From: Parvibaculum sp041688015
Lineage (GTDB): Bacteria; Pseudomonadota; Alphaproteobacteria; Parvibaculales; Parvibaculaceae
Direction of reading: 5' to 3'
Assembly (NCBI GenBank): GCA_041688015.1
Contig: JBDNIY010000014.1
Coordinates: 62,001 to 126,000 of the forward strand
DNA: 64,000 bases
Below are positions 53,590-61,788 of this stretch, piece after piece. Position numbers and translations under genes: made by a program. Positions within the stretch are counted from its first letter, which is position 1. Every line of letters starts with the position of its first letter. The notes under the pieces were generated by a model. It worked only from the letters and a program-made list of their open reading frames with translations, was not told where the DNA came from and made no database searches.

Positions 53590-53879
53590 ATGAAAAGCGC
53601 TTGGGTTTACATCATGACGGACAAGCCGAATGGGACGCTTTATGTGGGTGTCACATCAAACCTTGCCCAACGTGCTTATCAACACCGAGCAGGTGTCGTT
53701 GATGGGTTCACCAAACAGTAGTTGGGTTGAAGCGGCTGGTCTATGCGGAAGAGCATCTGAATATGATGGCGGCAATCCAGCGTGAGAAGAACATCAAGCA
53801 TTGGCGTCGTGAGTGGAAGGTGAAGCTCATCCATTGGATCAATCCAGAATGGAATGATCTTTATGAGAGTTACTTTTGA
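53590..53879 (+). pseudogene. Frameshifted GIY-YIG nuclease gene
   Basis: The first frame (ATG 53590) reads MKSAWVYIMTDKPNGTLYVG then VTSNLAQRAYQHRAGVVDGFTKQ and stops at TAG 53719. The second frame resumes at 53718 as VVGLKRLVYAEEHLNMMAAI, QREKNIKHWRREWKVKLIHW and NPEWNDLYESYF, ending TGA 53879. Joined, this is a complete ~96-residue single-domain GIY-YIG nuclease (VYI/YVG motif, catalytic Arg region, terminal NPEWNDLY). The net length change at 53716-53727 is a frameshift. It lies between palindromes B and C, with C starting two bases past its stop. Confidence 0.88.
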
Positions 53880-53881
53880 GG

Positions 53882-53916
53882 AAGACGTGGATACGCGGGT
53901 CGAGCCCGCGCATGAC
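53882..53916 (-). repeat. REP-like palindrome C
   Basis: AAGACGTGGATACGCGGG, a 4-nt loop region, CCCGCGCATGAC: the most regular of the four copies. It begins two bases after the GIY-YIG stop codon. Confidence 0.87.
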
Positions 53917-53929
53917 GCCAGTGCGTCAG

Positions 53930-53979
53930 AAGACGTGGATACGCGGCCACCTTTGACTTGAAATGGGCCCGCGCATGAC
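53930..53979 (-). repeat. REP-like palindrome D with expanded loop
   Basis: The same outer sequence (AAGACGTGGATACGCGG ... CCCGCGCATGAC) but with about 15 extra bases in the loop, which themselves end in GGCC/GGGCC and can extend the stem. It ends 8 bp before the SDR gene stop. Confidence 0.82.
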
Positions 53980-53987
53980 AAGACATT

Positions 53988-54875
53988 TTAGTTTGATTGT
54001 TTCGATAACGCACGCAGCCCTTCACGATACGTCGGATAGGTAAGCGTGACGCCCAATTCTTCACGCAGGCGTTGGTTCGAGACGCGTTTGCTGTCGGCAT
54101 AAAAGCTTTTGGCCATGGGCGAGAGGTCGGCATCTTCGAAGGCGATTTCGGGAGGGGGCGTCATTCCTAGGAGTTGGGCAGCGTAAGTGATGACGTCTTG
54201 CGGCGGCGCGGGTTCGTTGTCGCAGACGTTATAGGCAGCGCCGGGGTTGGGTTTGGCGATCGAGGCGGCGAGCACTGTGGCGATGTCTTCGACGTGGATG
54301 CGTGAAAAAATTTGACCCGGTTTGATGATGCGGCGCGCCTTGCCTTGGCGCAGAGAGACAAGCGGGTTGCGGCCCGGCCCATAAATACCAGCAAGGCGGA
54401 AGATGTGGAGCGGTAGGTTGAGGGCGCTCCATTGCTGCTCGGCGAGGAGGCGACGCGCGCCGCGCTGGGTTGTGGGCGTGAGCGGCGAGGCCTCGCCCAC
54501 CTGCTCGCCACCACGGTCCCCATAGACGCCGGTGGTGGAGAGATAGCCTGCCCAATCGAGCGAGAGGTTTTGTAACGCTGCACCAAAGAGGCGGGCGACG
54601 GGGTCGCCTTGCTCATCAGGCGGGATCGACAAGAGGAGATGTGTGGTGCCGGTCAGCACCTCTGCGTCGAGCGGGTGGTCGGGGCTGAAGACATGGGCCG
54701 TGATGCCCTGCTCGCTCAAACGTTGCGCTTTTTCAAACGTGCGGCAGGTGCCTGCGATGGCAAAGCCTTGGGGCAAGAGACGGCGGGCCAGCGCCTGCGA
54801 CGAAAAACCAAGGCCGAAGCAGAAGAGTTTTTTGGGGGCGGCAGACACGGGCGCTTCACCTCTCACAGATTTCAT
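53988..54875 (-). CDS. NAD(P)-dependent SDR/epimerase family protein (YeeZ-like)
   Basis: This 295-residue Rossmann protein has the dinucleotide motif CFGLGFSSQALARRLL (G-x-G-x-x-S variant, ~residues 19-33), LSTTGVYGDRGG in the active-site region, and RLAGIYGPGRNPL. YeeZ-type extended SDRs lack a proven substrate. The catalytic Tyr-x3-Lys is not obvious (TGVYGDRGG), so catalytic activity is uncertain. It is divergent from the TPR gene across 66 bp. Confidence 0.82.
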   Translation of the reverse strand: MKSVRGEAPVSAAPKKLFCFGLGFSSQALARRLLPQGFAIAGTCRTFEKAQRLSEQGITAHVFSPDHPLDAEVLTGTTHLLLSIPPDEQGDPVARLFGAALQNLSLDWAGYLSTTGVYGDRGGEQVGEASPLTPTTQRGARRLLAEQQWSALNLPLHIFRLAGIYGPGRNPLVSLRQGKARRIIKPGQIFSRIHVEDIATVLAASIAKPNPGAAYNVCDNEPAPPQDVITYAAQLLGMTPPPEIAFEDADLSPMAKSFYADSKRVSNQRLREELGVTLTYPTYREGLRALSKQSN

Positions 54876-54941
54876 TTGAGATAGCTAAAGAGTTGGCAGG
54901 ATGGCTTGCAAAAAGCCGGAATGTGAAAGACCTTACAGCCC

Positions 54942-55751
54942 ATGCAAAAGAACAAACAGAGCTTGATGAAATATGCGGTGCGCGCGGGAGCGATCCTGCT
55001 GGGCGTGGCATGGGGTGTTACGGGCGCGATGGCGGCGACCACGCCTAAGCCACCGGCACAGGATTATGACACCTGCGTCGAGCTGGTAGGGAGCAACGCC
55101 GAGGCGGCACTGAGCTATGCGCGCGGCTGGGAAGACGCGGCAGGGCCGAAGGCGCTGGCGGCGCGCCATTGCGAGGCGTTGGCGCTGACAGCCCTCGGAC
55201 GCCACCATGATGCGGCCATCGCCATGAGCGAAGTGGCCCTGGCGATGGAGAGCACAAACGCACCGGCGAGCGACCGCGCGGCAGCTTTTGGCCAAGTGGC
55301 CGACGCTTGGTCGCTGGCGGGCGATGCGACACGCGCACGCGTCGCCATTGATCAAGCTTTGGCGCTTGACCCCAACGCCGACTATCTGATGCAGCGGGCC
55401 AACATCCGGGCGCTGGCAAAGGATTGGGACGGCGTGCGTCTCGACACCGGCGAGGTGTTGGCCGAACTGCCCTCGGCGACCGATGCACTGGCCTTGCGCG
55501 CCGCGGCCTATCGCAATCTGGGTGTGCTGGCGGCCGCCCTTGAGGACACCAATCGGGCGGTCGACATTGCGCCGCATAACCTGTCGGCGCTGCTAGAGCG
55601 CGGGCGCGTGAAGGCGGCACAACATGACATGGCTGGCGCGCGGGCTGACTGGCAGAGTGTTGTCACTTATGCCGGTGAGATGCACCGGAAAGATGATCCG
55701 CGCGCGGTGGCGGCGAAGGCCTATTTGGCTGTGGGTGGCGGGGTGAAGTGA
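54942..55751 (+). CDS. Secreted TPR-repeat protein
   Basis: This 269-residue protein has a signal peptide (ILLGVAWGVTGAMA-ATT) and four or more TPR-like helices pairs (ALALTALGRHHDAAIAMSEVA, AFGQVADAWSLAGDATRARVA, ADYLMQRANIRALAKDWDG, LRAAAYRNLGVLAAALEDTN). Periplasmic TPR proteins usually act as scaffolds. No pathway is evident from the neighbours. Confidence 0.85.
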   Translation: MQKNKQSLMKYAVRAGAILLGVAWGVTGAMAATTPKPPAQDYDTCVELVGSNAEAALSYARGWEDAAGPKALAARHCEALALTALGRHHDAAIAMSEVALAMESTNAPASDRAAAFGQVADAWSLAGDATRARVAIDQALALDPNADYLMQRANIRALAKDWDGVRLDTGEVLAELPSATDALALRAAAYRNLGVLAAALEDTNRAVDIAPHNLSALLERGRVKAAQHDMAGARADWQSVVTYAGEMHRKDDPRAVAAKAYLAVGGGVK

Positions 55752-55815
55752 GGGGGAGGGCTAGGGTGGGGCCTCTTCTTGAGACTCATCACCTCACGGC
55801 TTCACCCCCTCCCAA

Positions 55816-55838
55816 CCCTCCCCCCTCAAGGGGGAGGG
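55816..55838. repeat. GC-rich palindrome at the queG stop
   Basis: CCCTCCCCC (55816-55824) pairs with GGGGGAGGG (55830-55838) around the loop containing the queG stop codon. A related inverted run GGGGGAGGGCTAGGGTGGGG lies at 55752-55771, just after the convergent TPR gene. This CCCTCCCCC-type palindrome is a common dispersed intergenic repeat in alphaproteobacteria and may end both transcripts. Confidence 0.75.
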
Positions 55839-56992
55839 CTAAGACAAGACTGCCATTCGTTACGCACGTCTTCGTCGGGCTCCTGCGTCAGCGCGTCAAC
55901 GGCCATGGCACGGGCTTCAGCGAGCGCGAGTTCGCCTAGAGCCCAGATGGCCATGGCGCGGGTGACGGGGTTGGGATCTGCCAGTAGGCGGCGGACGGAG
56001 GGCAGCAGGCTCAAGTCGCGCGAATTGCCGATGGCGATCAGGACATTGCGGATGAAACGATCGCGGCCGATGCGTTTGACGGGTGAGCCAGAAAAATGCG
56101 TGCGGAAAGTAGCGTCATCGAGTTCGACCAATTCGGCCAGTGTCGGGGCGACCAGATCATCGCGCGGGCGCAGCGCCATTTCATGGGCGCTTTGGGCGAA
56201 TTTATTCCAAGGGCAGACAGCCAGACAATCATCACAGCCATAGATGCGGTTGCCGATAGGCTTGCGAAACTCGCGCGGGATGTGGCTTTTATTTTCGATG
56301 GTGAGGTAGGAAATGCAGCGGCGCGCGTCGAGCTGATAAGGCGCAGGGAAAGCCTTGGTCGGGCAAACATCAAGGCAACGCTGGCAGGCGCCGCAGTGAT
56401 CGGTTTCAGGCGCGTCGGCTTCAAGCTCAAGCGTGGTGAAGATCGAGCCGAGGAACAACCATGAGCCGAATTCGCGCGAGACGAGATTTGTGTGTTTGCC
56501 TTGCCAGCCAAGACCGGCGGCACCGGCCAGCGGTTTTTCCATGACGGGGGCTGTGTCAACGAAGACTTTGACTTCTTGCCCGGTTGTTTCAGCAAGCCAA
56601 CGGGCGACTTGTTTGAGGCGCGATTTGACGAGGTCGTGATAGTCGCGGTGGCGGGCATAGACGGAGATATTGCCCATGTCTTTCTTGTCGAGCCGCGCCA
56701 TCGGATCATCGTCAGGGCCATAATTCATGGCCAGCATGATGATGCTTTTGACGGCGGGCCAGAGGGTGCGGGTGCGGGCGCGGGCGCGGCGGCTTTCGGT
56801 TTCTTCCATCCAAACCATGTCGCCGTGGCGGCCATCGGCTAGCCATTGCGTGAGGCGGGCCACAGCTTCAGGCGCGGCATCGGGCGTGGTGATGCGCACG
56901 CTATCGAAGCCTGCTTCAAGGGCACGCTCTATCAACCGCTCCTTGATCGGACGATCATCTTTGGGTTTACGCTTAGAAGTCAAGGTTGGCAT
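55826..56992 (-). CDS. queG: Epoxyqueuosine reductase QueG
   Basis: This 388-residue enzyme performs the last step of queuosine formation in tRNA. The N-terminal half has the cobalamin-binding pattern (SVRITTPDAA, YARHRDYHDLVKSRL, VFVDTAPVMEK); two [4Fe-4S] clusters come from CGACQRCLDVCPTKAF and CDDCLAVCPWNKF. HEAT-like C-terminus (VRRLLADPNPVTRAMAIWALG). ATG 56992 gives the family length and overlaps the GST gene by 20 bp; the longer upstream frame is rejected. Confidence 0.95.
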   Translation of the reverse strand: MPTLTSKRKPKDDRPIKERLIERALEAGFDSVRITTPDAAPEAVARLTQWLADGRHGDMVWMEETESRRARARTRTLWPAVKSIIMLAMNYGPDDDPMARLDKKDMGNISVYARHRDYHDLVKSRLKQVARWLAETTGQEVKVFVDTAPVMEKPLAGAAGLGWQGKHTNLVSREFGSWLFLGSIFTTLELEADAPETDHCGACQRCLDVCPTKAFPAPYQLDARRCISYLTIENKSHIPREFRKPIGNRIYGCDDCLAVCPWNKFAQSAHEMALRPRDDLVAPTLAELVELDDATFRTHFSGSPVKRIGRDRFIRNVLIAIGNSRDLSLLPSVRRLLADPNPVTRAMAIWALGELALAEARAMAVDALTQEPDEDVRNEWQSCLSPPP

Positions 56993-57653
56993 AAAGCTTG
57001 GGCGGCGGCATGCCGGGGACATGATCTGCCAAGATGGGACGGAAGCCGGGGCGCGACTTGATGCGGACATACCAGTCCTTGGCACCGGCATATTGGCCCC
57101 ATGGCACGTCGCCGACATAGTCGAGGCAGGAAAGCTGCGCGGCGGCTGTGAGGTCGGCGAGCGTCAGGGTGTCGCCCGCCAGCCAGCTTCGGCTTTCCAT
57201 GAGGTAGGAGATATAGTCGAGGTGGTAGCGCAGATTGTGCAGCGCGGCGCGCACCACGCCCATTTCGGGTGCGCCACCGCCATCTGCGGAGGTGAGGAAA
57301 CGACGGGTGACTTTTTCAAAGATCAAGCCGTCTGAAACTTCGGTGGCGAACTTACGATCAAACCAGTCGATGAGGCGGCGCACTTCGGCGCGCTCAATGG
57401 GCGTGGCGGGCAGCATGGCGATGGCGGGGTGGACCTCTTCCAAATATTCGCAGATCGCCGTCGCCCCGCAGATGACCTCGTCGTCGTCCTCGATCAGCAC
57501 GGGCACTTCGCCAGCGGGGTTAAGCGCCAAAAAATCATCGCGGCGGTCCCAGTCGCGCTCCTCGATCATCTCGAAGGCGAGGCTTTTTTCTGACAGCATA
57601 AGGCGAACCTTGCGCGAGGCAGGCGAAATCGGGAGGTGGTACAGTTGGCGCAT
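56973..57653 (-). CDS. Glutathione S-transferase family protein
   Basis: This 226-residue protein has MRQLYHLPISPASRKVRLMLSEK (active-site Ser region) at the N-terminus, NPAGEVPVLIEDDDEVI with the cis-Pro, and GATAICEYLEEVHP. The C-terminal helical domain holds WLAGDTLTLADLTAAAQLSCLDY. It overlaps the start of queG, so the two are cotranscribed. Substrate unknown. Confidence 0.92.
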   Translation of the reverse strand: MRQLYHLPISPASRKVRLMLSEKSLAFEMIEERDWDRRDDFLALNPAGEVPVLIEDDDEVICGATAICEYLEEVHPAIAMLPATPIERAEVRRLIDWFDRKFATEVSDGLIFEKVTRRFLTSADGGGAPEMGVVRAALHNLRYHLDYISYLMESRSWLAGDTLTLADLTAAAQLSCLDYVGDVPWGQYAGAKDWYVRIKSRPGFRPILADHVPGMPPPKLYANLDF

Positions 57654-57692
57654 GGCTCGCAATCTAGGGCATGAAACGGGAATTGGACAGGC

Positions 57693-58112
57693 TTAGCGGT
57701 GGGAAGATTTATTGCTTTTTGTGGTGGGCGCGCTCAGCTCGTCAATGATGGGGCAATCGGGGCGGTCATCGCCAAGGCAGCGGCGCGCCAGATCGGCGAG
57801 CACCTTGCGCATGGCTTGGAGTTCATCGATACGGCGATCGATTTCGGCAATACGTTCGTTGGCGACACGCTTGACGTCGGCACTGGCGCGGCTCTTGTCG
57901 CGGTAGAGCGCCAGCAGGGCGCGGCATTGTTCGACGGTGAAGCCCAGATTGCGCGCGGAGGCGACGAAGCGCAACGTGTGGACGGCATCATCTGTATAGG
58001 AACGATAGCCATTATCCCCACGCGCAGGCGCTGGGATGAGGTCGATCTCCTCATAGTAGCGGATGGTCTTGGGCGGAACGCCGGTGCGTTCGGCGACTTC
58101 ACCAATATTCAT
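57693..58112 (-). CDS. MerR-family metal sensor, CueR-like
   Basis: This 139-residue regulator has a MerR N-terminal HTH (MNIGEVAERTGVPPKTIRYYEEIDLI), a long dimer helix, and a metal loop ARRCLGDDRPDCPII. The C-x7-C spacing with PDCPII is that of Cu(I) sensors such as CueR/HmrR. It should activate a copper efflux or oxidase gene, but no such gene lies in this window, so its target is remote. ATG 58112 is used; the longer frame is unsupported. Confidence 0.9.
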   Translation of the reverse strand: MNIGEVAERTGVPPKTIRYYEEIDLIPAPARGDNGYRSYTDDAVHTLRFVASARNLGFTVEQCRALLALYRDKSRASADVKRVANERIAEIDRRIDELQAMRKVLADLARRCLGDDRPDCPIIDELSAPTTKSNKSSHR

Positions 58113-58159
58113 GGTCTGCCCCTTTGATGCGCCCCCTGCCCTCATGGACCGGGTGATGG

Positions 58160-59164
58160 TCAGTCTTGCGTGATCGGCTCGGCATCGGGATCAAACTGGC
58201 CGCGCTTGCGAAACCGCGCCAAGTAGGACGGCAAGATCGCTTCGGGCGCTGTCGGCGTGAGGCCAAGACCTTCAAGGGTGCGGCCCTCGGCGATGGCGGC
58301 CTCACTGACCACGGTGTCGGCTTCGAGCGCGCGCACTTGATCGACGGTGAGCAGTGGATTGGGCAGCATTTGCAGGAAGTAGGCTTGCACCTTGGCGAGC
58401 AGAGCAGGCACCGGCAGCAGGACACGCTTGCGGCGCGTGACGCGGAGCGTCAGGGCCATGATCTCGCGCAGGCTCATCACATCAGGCCCGCCAAGCTCCA
58501 GCACTGTGCCATCGGCGACGTCGGTTTCGAGCGCTGCAACGACAGCGTCGGCAACATCGTGCACATAGACGGGCTGCATATGGGTGTCGCCATGAATGAC
58601 CGGGAGCACCGGCAGGAGGCGGGCCAGCGCGGCAAAGCGATTGAAGAGCTGATCGTCGGCCCCAAAAATGACGGCGGGGCGCAGGATGGCGGCGTCTGGA
58701 TAATGGGCGCGCACAGCGGCCTCGCCGGCGGCCTTGCTGCGGGCATAGCGCGAGGTGGCCTCAGGATCGGCGGAAATGGACGACATCTGGATGAAAACGG
58801 GAACGCCAGCGGCTTTGGCGGCTTTGGCGATGCGATCTGCCCCTTGGACATGCACGGCTTCAAAGCGCTGCTTGCCGCTTTCGCTCAAGATGCCGACGAG
58901 ATTGATGACGGCGCTGGCGCCTTCAACGGCGGCGCGCACGGAGGCATCATCGCGGATATTGGCCTGCATCGGCTTGATTTGGCCGACAACGCCCGACATT
59001 TTGAGGAACAACGCCTCATTGGGGCGGCGCACGGCGACACGAATGCGATAGCCGCGGCTCCCAAGGGCCTGAACGACATGCTGTCCGACGAAGCCTGACC
59101 CCCCAAATATGGTGATCAGCGCTCCGGGCTGCACTTCCATTTTGGCTCTCACTTTGCCCGCCAT
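58160..59164 (-). CDS. Complex I NDUFA9-like NAD(P)-binding protein
   Basis: This 334-residue extended SDR has TIFGGSGFVGQHVVQALGSRGY (G-x-x-G-x-x-G) at ~18-38, INLVGIL, and a Rossmann core typical of the NDUFA9/NAD(P)-binding family that is a supernumerary subunit of complex I in alphaproteobacteria and mitochondria. Active-site Tyr/Lys of true SDRs is replaced or degenerate. GGAG lies just upstream of ATG 59164. Confidence 0.88.
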   Translation of the reverse strand: MAGKVRAKMEVQPGALITIFGGSGFVGQHVVQALGSRGYRIRVAVRRPNEALFLKMSGVVGQIKPMQANIRDDASVRAAVEGASAVINLVGILSESGKQRFEAVHVQGADRIAKAAKAAGVPVFIQMSSISADPEATSRYARSKAAGEAAVRAHYPDAAILRPAVIFGADDQLFNRFAALARLLPVLPVIHGDTHMQPVYVHDVADAVVAALETDVADGTVLELGGPDVMSLREIMALTLRVTRRKRVLLPVPALLAKVQAYFLQMLPNPLLTVDQVRALEADTVVSEAAIAEGRTLEGLGLTPTAPEAILPSYLARFRKRGQFDPDAEPITQD

Positions 59165-59328
59165 CTGCTTTATCTCCTGTCGTCTATGCCTGCTGCTCTT
59201 AGATAGCCCAATGTGGCGGGCTCGGCAAAGGCTTCAAGGGGTCGCAGATGGGGAAGGTTTGAGCTAGTGGGAGGGCTTGAAGGAGATTGACAAGCGCATG
59301 GGGCCAATTTAAGTCTCGCGCTCCAAAT

Positions 59329-59415
59329 GCCCAGGTGGCGGAATTGGTAGACGCACCAGCTTCAGGTGCTGGCGCTCGCAAGGGCGTGGAAGTTCGAGTC
59401 TTCTCCTGGGCACCA
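59329..59415 (+). tRNA. tRNA-Leu (anticodon CAG)
   Basis: GCCCAGG (59329) pairs with CCTGGGC, with encoded CCA at 59413-59415. Anticodon stem CCAGC/GCTGG carries loop TTCAGGT (CAG). The variable arm and T arm (TTCGAGT) fit a class II leucine tRNA. Seven T after the CCA act as terminator. Confidence 0.96.
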
Positions 59416-59524
59416 TTTTTTTGCATCTTCTTGTGGTGCAGTCATAGTTCTGGCTACCAAACCGGGTTTCCGGGCGGGATTATGATCACGGGCCACGCAA
59501 AGGCCCCACCAGGCCAGAGGTCAA

Positions 59525-60136
59525 ATGGCGATCACACTACATAAGGGCGACCTGCCCGACGGACTGACATTCGGCTCAAGCGTAGCAGTGGATACCGAGA
59601 CGATGGGGCTGAACCCTAATCGTGATCCATTGTGCCTTGTGCAACTGTCGGCGGGCGATGGCAACGCGCATCTGGTGCAACTCGACCGCGACACCTATGA
59701 CGCGCCGAACCTGCGGGCGCTGATGGGCAATGGCGATGTGCTGAAGATTTTCCATTTCGCGCGCTTCGACGTAGCGATGATGCAGAAATACCTCGGCGTC
59801 GTCACAACGCCTGTCTATTGCACCAAGATCGCCTCAAAACTGGTGCGGACCTATACCGACCGTCACGGGCTCAAAGATCTGGCACGCGAGCTGGTGGGCG
59901 TGGACATGTCCAAGCAGCAGCAAAGCTCTGATTGGGGTGCCGATAAGCTCACCGAGCCACAATTGGCCTATGCCGCATCTGATGTGCTGCATCTGCATGC
60001 CATGAAGGCGGTGCTGGACGCGATGTTGGAGCGCGAAGGCCGCATCGAACTCGCCAAGGCTTGTTTTGCCTTTTTGCCGGTCCGGGCCGCGCTTGATCTG
60101 GCGGGCTGGCCAGAAGACGATATTTTCGCGCATTAG
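59525..60136 (+). CDS. rnd: Ribonuclease D-family 3'-5' exonuclease
   Basis: This 203-residue DEDD nuclease has VAVDTETMGLN (first Asp/Glu), the FHFARFDVAMM region (second Asp) and YAASDVLHLHAM (Tyr-x3-Asp). It is the short alphaproteobacterial form without an HRDC domain and trims tRNA 3' ends. It lies 178 bp before lptC, a conserved alphaproteobacterial order. Confidence 0.92.
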   Translation: MAITLHKGDLPDGLTFGSSVAVDTETMGLNPNRDPLCLVQLSAGDGNAHLVQLDRDTYDAPNLRALMGNGDVLKIFHFARFDVAMMQKYLGVVTTPVYCTKIASKLVRTYTDRHGLKDLARELVGVDMSKQQQSSDWGADKLTEPQLAYAASDVLHLHAMKAVLDAMLEREGRIELAKACFAFLPVRAALDLAGWPEDDIFAH

Positions 60137-60314
60137 GCCCATCGCCCGAGGCCCGGCGCGCGGGCGCGCGGCAAAGGGGTCGATTTATGGCGGTTTTGGC
60201 GGCGTTTCGTTGACGCTGCAAAAGGCTTCAGCGCATACTTGCACCAGATGTCGTCTTGATGATTTGCTGCATGATCGGTATGGGTTTTGTTGTCCGTGAA
60301 CAGAATAGATAAAT

Positions 60315-61031
60315 ATGAACGGACCAGAAAACGACGCGCGCAAAATGGGCAGCACCGACATGCCTGACGACAACGCCCCAGACCCAGACAAATCATCAAC
60401 TGAACCGGAACAAGCTCATTTTGGCGGGGCGCTGCTGACCGCCGAGATGTTTGGCCGCCACAGCTATTTTGTTTCGATTATGAAGATTGCCCTGCCGCTC
60501 AGCGCCATCGCGCTGCTGATGGTGGTACTGATTTATTCAGGCGTGTTTGACAAACGCGACCGGCTCGATATTACGTTTCGTGAAATCTCCACCCTCAATA
60601 GTGACCTGCGTATGGTGAGCCCGCGCGTGACCGGGCTTGACCGGAGCGGCCAGCCTTATCTGCTGACAGCCGACACCGCGACCCAATCCAAGGCCAAGCC
60701 TAGCCAGATCACGCTCGACAATGTGCAGGCCGACCTCAAGCTCGCTGACAATGGCGACTGGGTGTCGCTGCAATCAACCTCGGGCCTGCTTGATACCGAA
60801 ACGAAGCAACTGACGCTGCATCAGAAGATCGACGTCTATGCATCGACGGGCTATGAGTTTCACGGGACGTCGGCACAGATCAATTTTCGCCACGGCACAT
60901 TTGCCAGCGACGAGGCGGTCAAAGGACATGGACCAGCGGGCACGCTGCGCGCGGATTCCATGACAGCCGACAATGATAAGGGCCAGATGGTCTTCACGGG
61001 CCATGTCAAAATGCGCCTGTATGCCAAATGA
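60315..61031 (+). CDS. lptC: LPS export protein LptC
   Basis: This 238-residue bitopic protein has a short cytoplasmic N-terminus (~45 residues), a membrane anchor (IMKIALPLSAIALLMVVLIY, ~55-75) and a periplasmic beta-jellyroll that passes LPS from LptBFG to LptA. Its stop lies in the first unit of an 18-bp tandem duplication. It leads the lptC-lptA-lptB set. Confidence 0.92.
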   Translation: MNGPENDARKMGSTDMPDDNAPDPDKSSTEPEQAHFGGALLTAEMFGRHSYFVSIMKIALPLSAIALLMVVLIYSGVFDKRDRLDITFREISTLNSDLRMVSPRVTGLDRSGQPYLLTADTATQSKAKPSQITLDNVQADLKLADNGDWVSLQSTSGLLDTETKQLTLHQKIDVYASTGYEFHGTSAQINFRHGTFASDEAVKGHGPAGTLRADSMTADNDKGQMVFTGHVKMRLYAK

Positions 61032-61059
61032 CAAGATGTGGCCAAATGACAAGATGTGG
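61024..61059 (+). repeat. 18-bp tandem duplication at the lptC-lptA junction
   Basis: CCAAATGACAAGATGTGG occurs twice in a row (61024-61041 and 61042-61059) without mismatch. The first copy contains the lptC stop TGA; both contain ATG codons that change the possible lptA start, giving a PNDKMW-PNDKMW reading in the lptA frame. Confidence 0.92.
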
Positions 61060-61071
61060 CGACGTGACGGG

Positions 61072-61707
61072 ATGGGGAAGATGATGGCGAAACACCAGAT
61101 GCCGAAACACAATTGGCGCTTACTGGGGTGGCCCCTGTTAGGTGGAAGCTTGACGAGCGCGATGCTTGTGGGCGTCGCTTGTGCGGCGCTCTGGGTGAGC
61201 GCGCCTCAGGCCCTGGCGGCGACGTCCAGCAATCCGCTGGAAGGATTTGCCACCAACCCCAACGAGCCCGTCGAGATCGAAGCCGACAAGCTCGAAGTCG
61301 ATGACAAAAGCCAGACCGCCACCTTTATCGGCAATGTGGTGGCCGTACAGGGCATGACGCGCCTCAGGGCCGACCGGCTCAAGGCAACCTATTCGCCCGC
61401 CAAACAAGGCGAGCGCACACAGGTGCGCCAGATCATCGCCACAGGCCGGGTGCATGTGCTGTCCAAGGATGACCAGTCGGCCGATGGCGACTGGGCGCGC
61501 TACGACGTGGTGGGGCGCACGATTGTGATGGGCGACAAGGTCGTGTTGCGGCAGGGGCAAAACGTAATTCGGGGAACTAAACTGACGATTGACCTTAATT
61601 CAGGGCGCAGCCGGGTGTCGGGCGGCCATGGCGGAGAGACCGCCACGGGTGCCGGAAATGGCCGTGTCAAGGCGCTTTTTCAGTCCTCTAGCCCCCCTAA
61701 ACAGTGA
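61072..61707 (+). CDS. lptA: LPS export periplasmic protein LptA
   Basis: This ~211-residue protein has a signal peptide (WPLLGGSLTSAMLVGVACAA ... QALA-ATS) and one OstA-type beta-jellyroll (VEIEADKLEVDDKSQTATFIGNV, LRADRLKATYSP) that forms the LPS bridge. ATG 61072 is used; 61081 or 61084 are also possible because GGGGAAG precedes them. Its 5' end is next to the 18-bp duplication. The end is basic and flexible. Confidence 0.9.
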   Translation: MGKMMAKHQMPKHNWRLLGWPLLGGSLTSAMLVGVACAALWVSAPQALAATSSNPLEGFATNPNEPVEIEADKLEVDDKSQTATFIGNVVAVQGMTRLRADRLKATYSPAKQGERTQVRQIIATGRVHVLSKDDQSADGDWARYDVVGRTIVMGDKVVLRQGQNVIRGTKLTIDLNSGRSRVSGGHGGETATGAGNGRVKALFQSSSPPKQ

Positions 61708-61788
61708 ATGAGGACTTGGTTAACGGCTTCATTTCATACAATTTTAATGCCAACTGCGGTTCTATAGGCCGATGAATTGAGGGAACCG

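Noticed and set aside
53455..53979. CRISPR array
   Set aside because: The repeats are palindromic, vary in orientation and spacing, and the intervening DNA is a gene rather than uniform spacers; no cas genes are present.
58166..59098. A 310-codon open frame antisense to the NDUFA9-like gene
   Set aside because: It has no ribosome site, no recognisable motif, and follows the codon shadow of a clearly conserved protein in GC-rich DNA.
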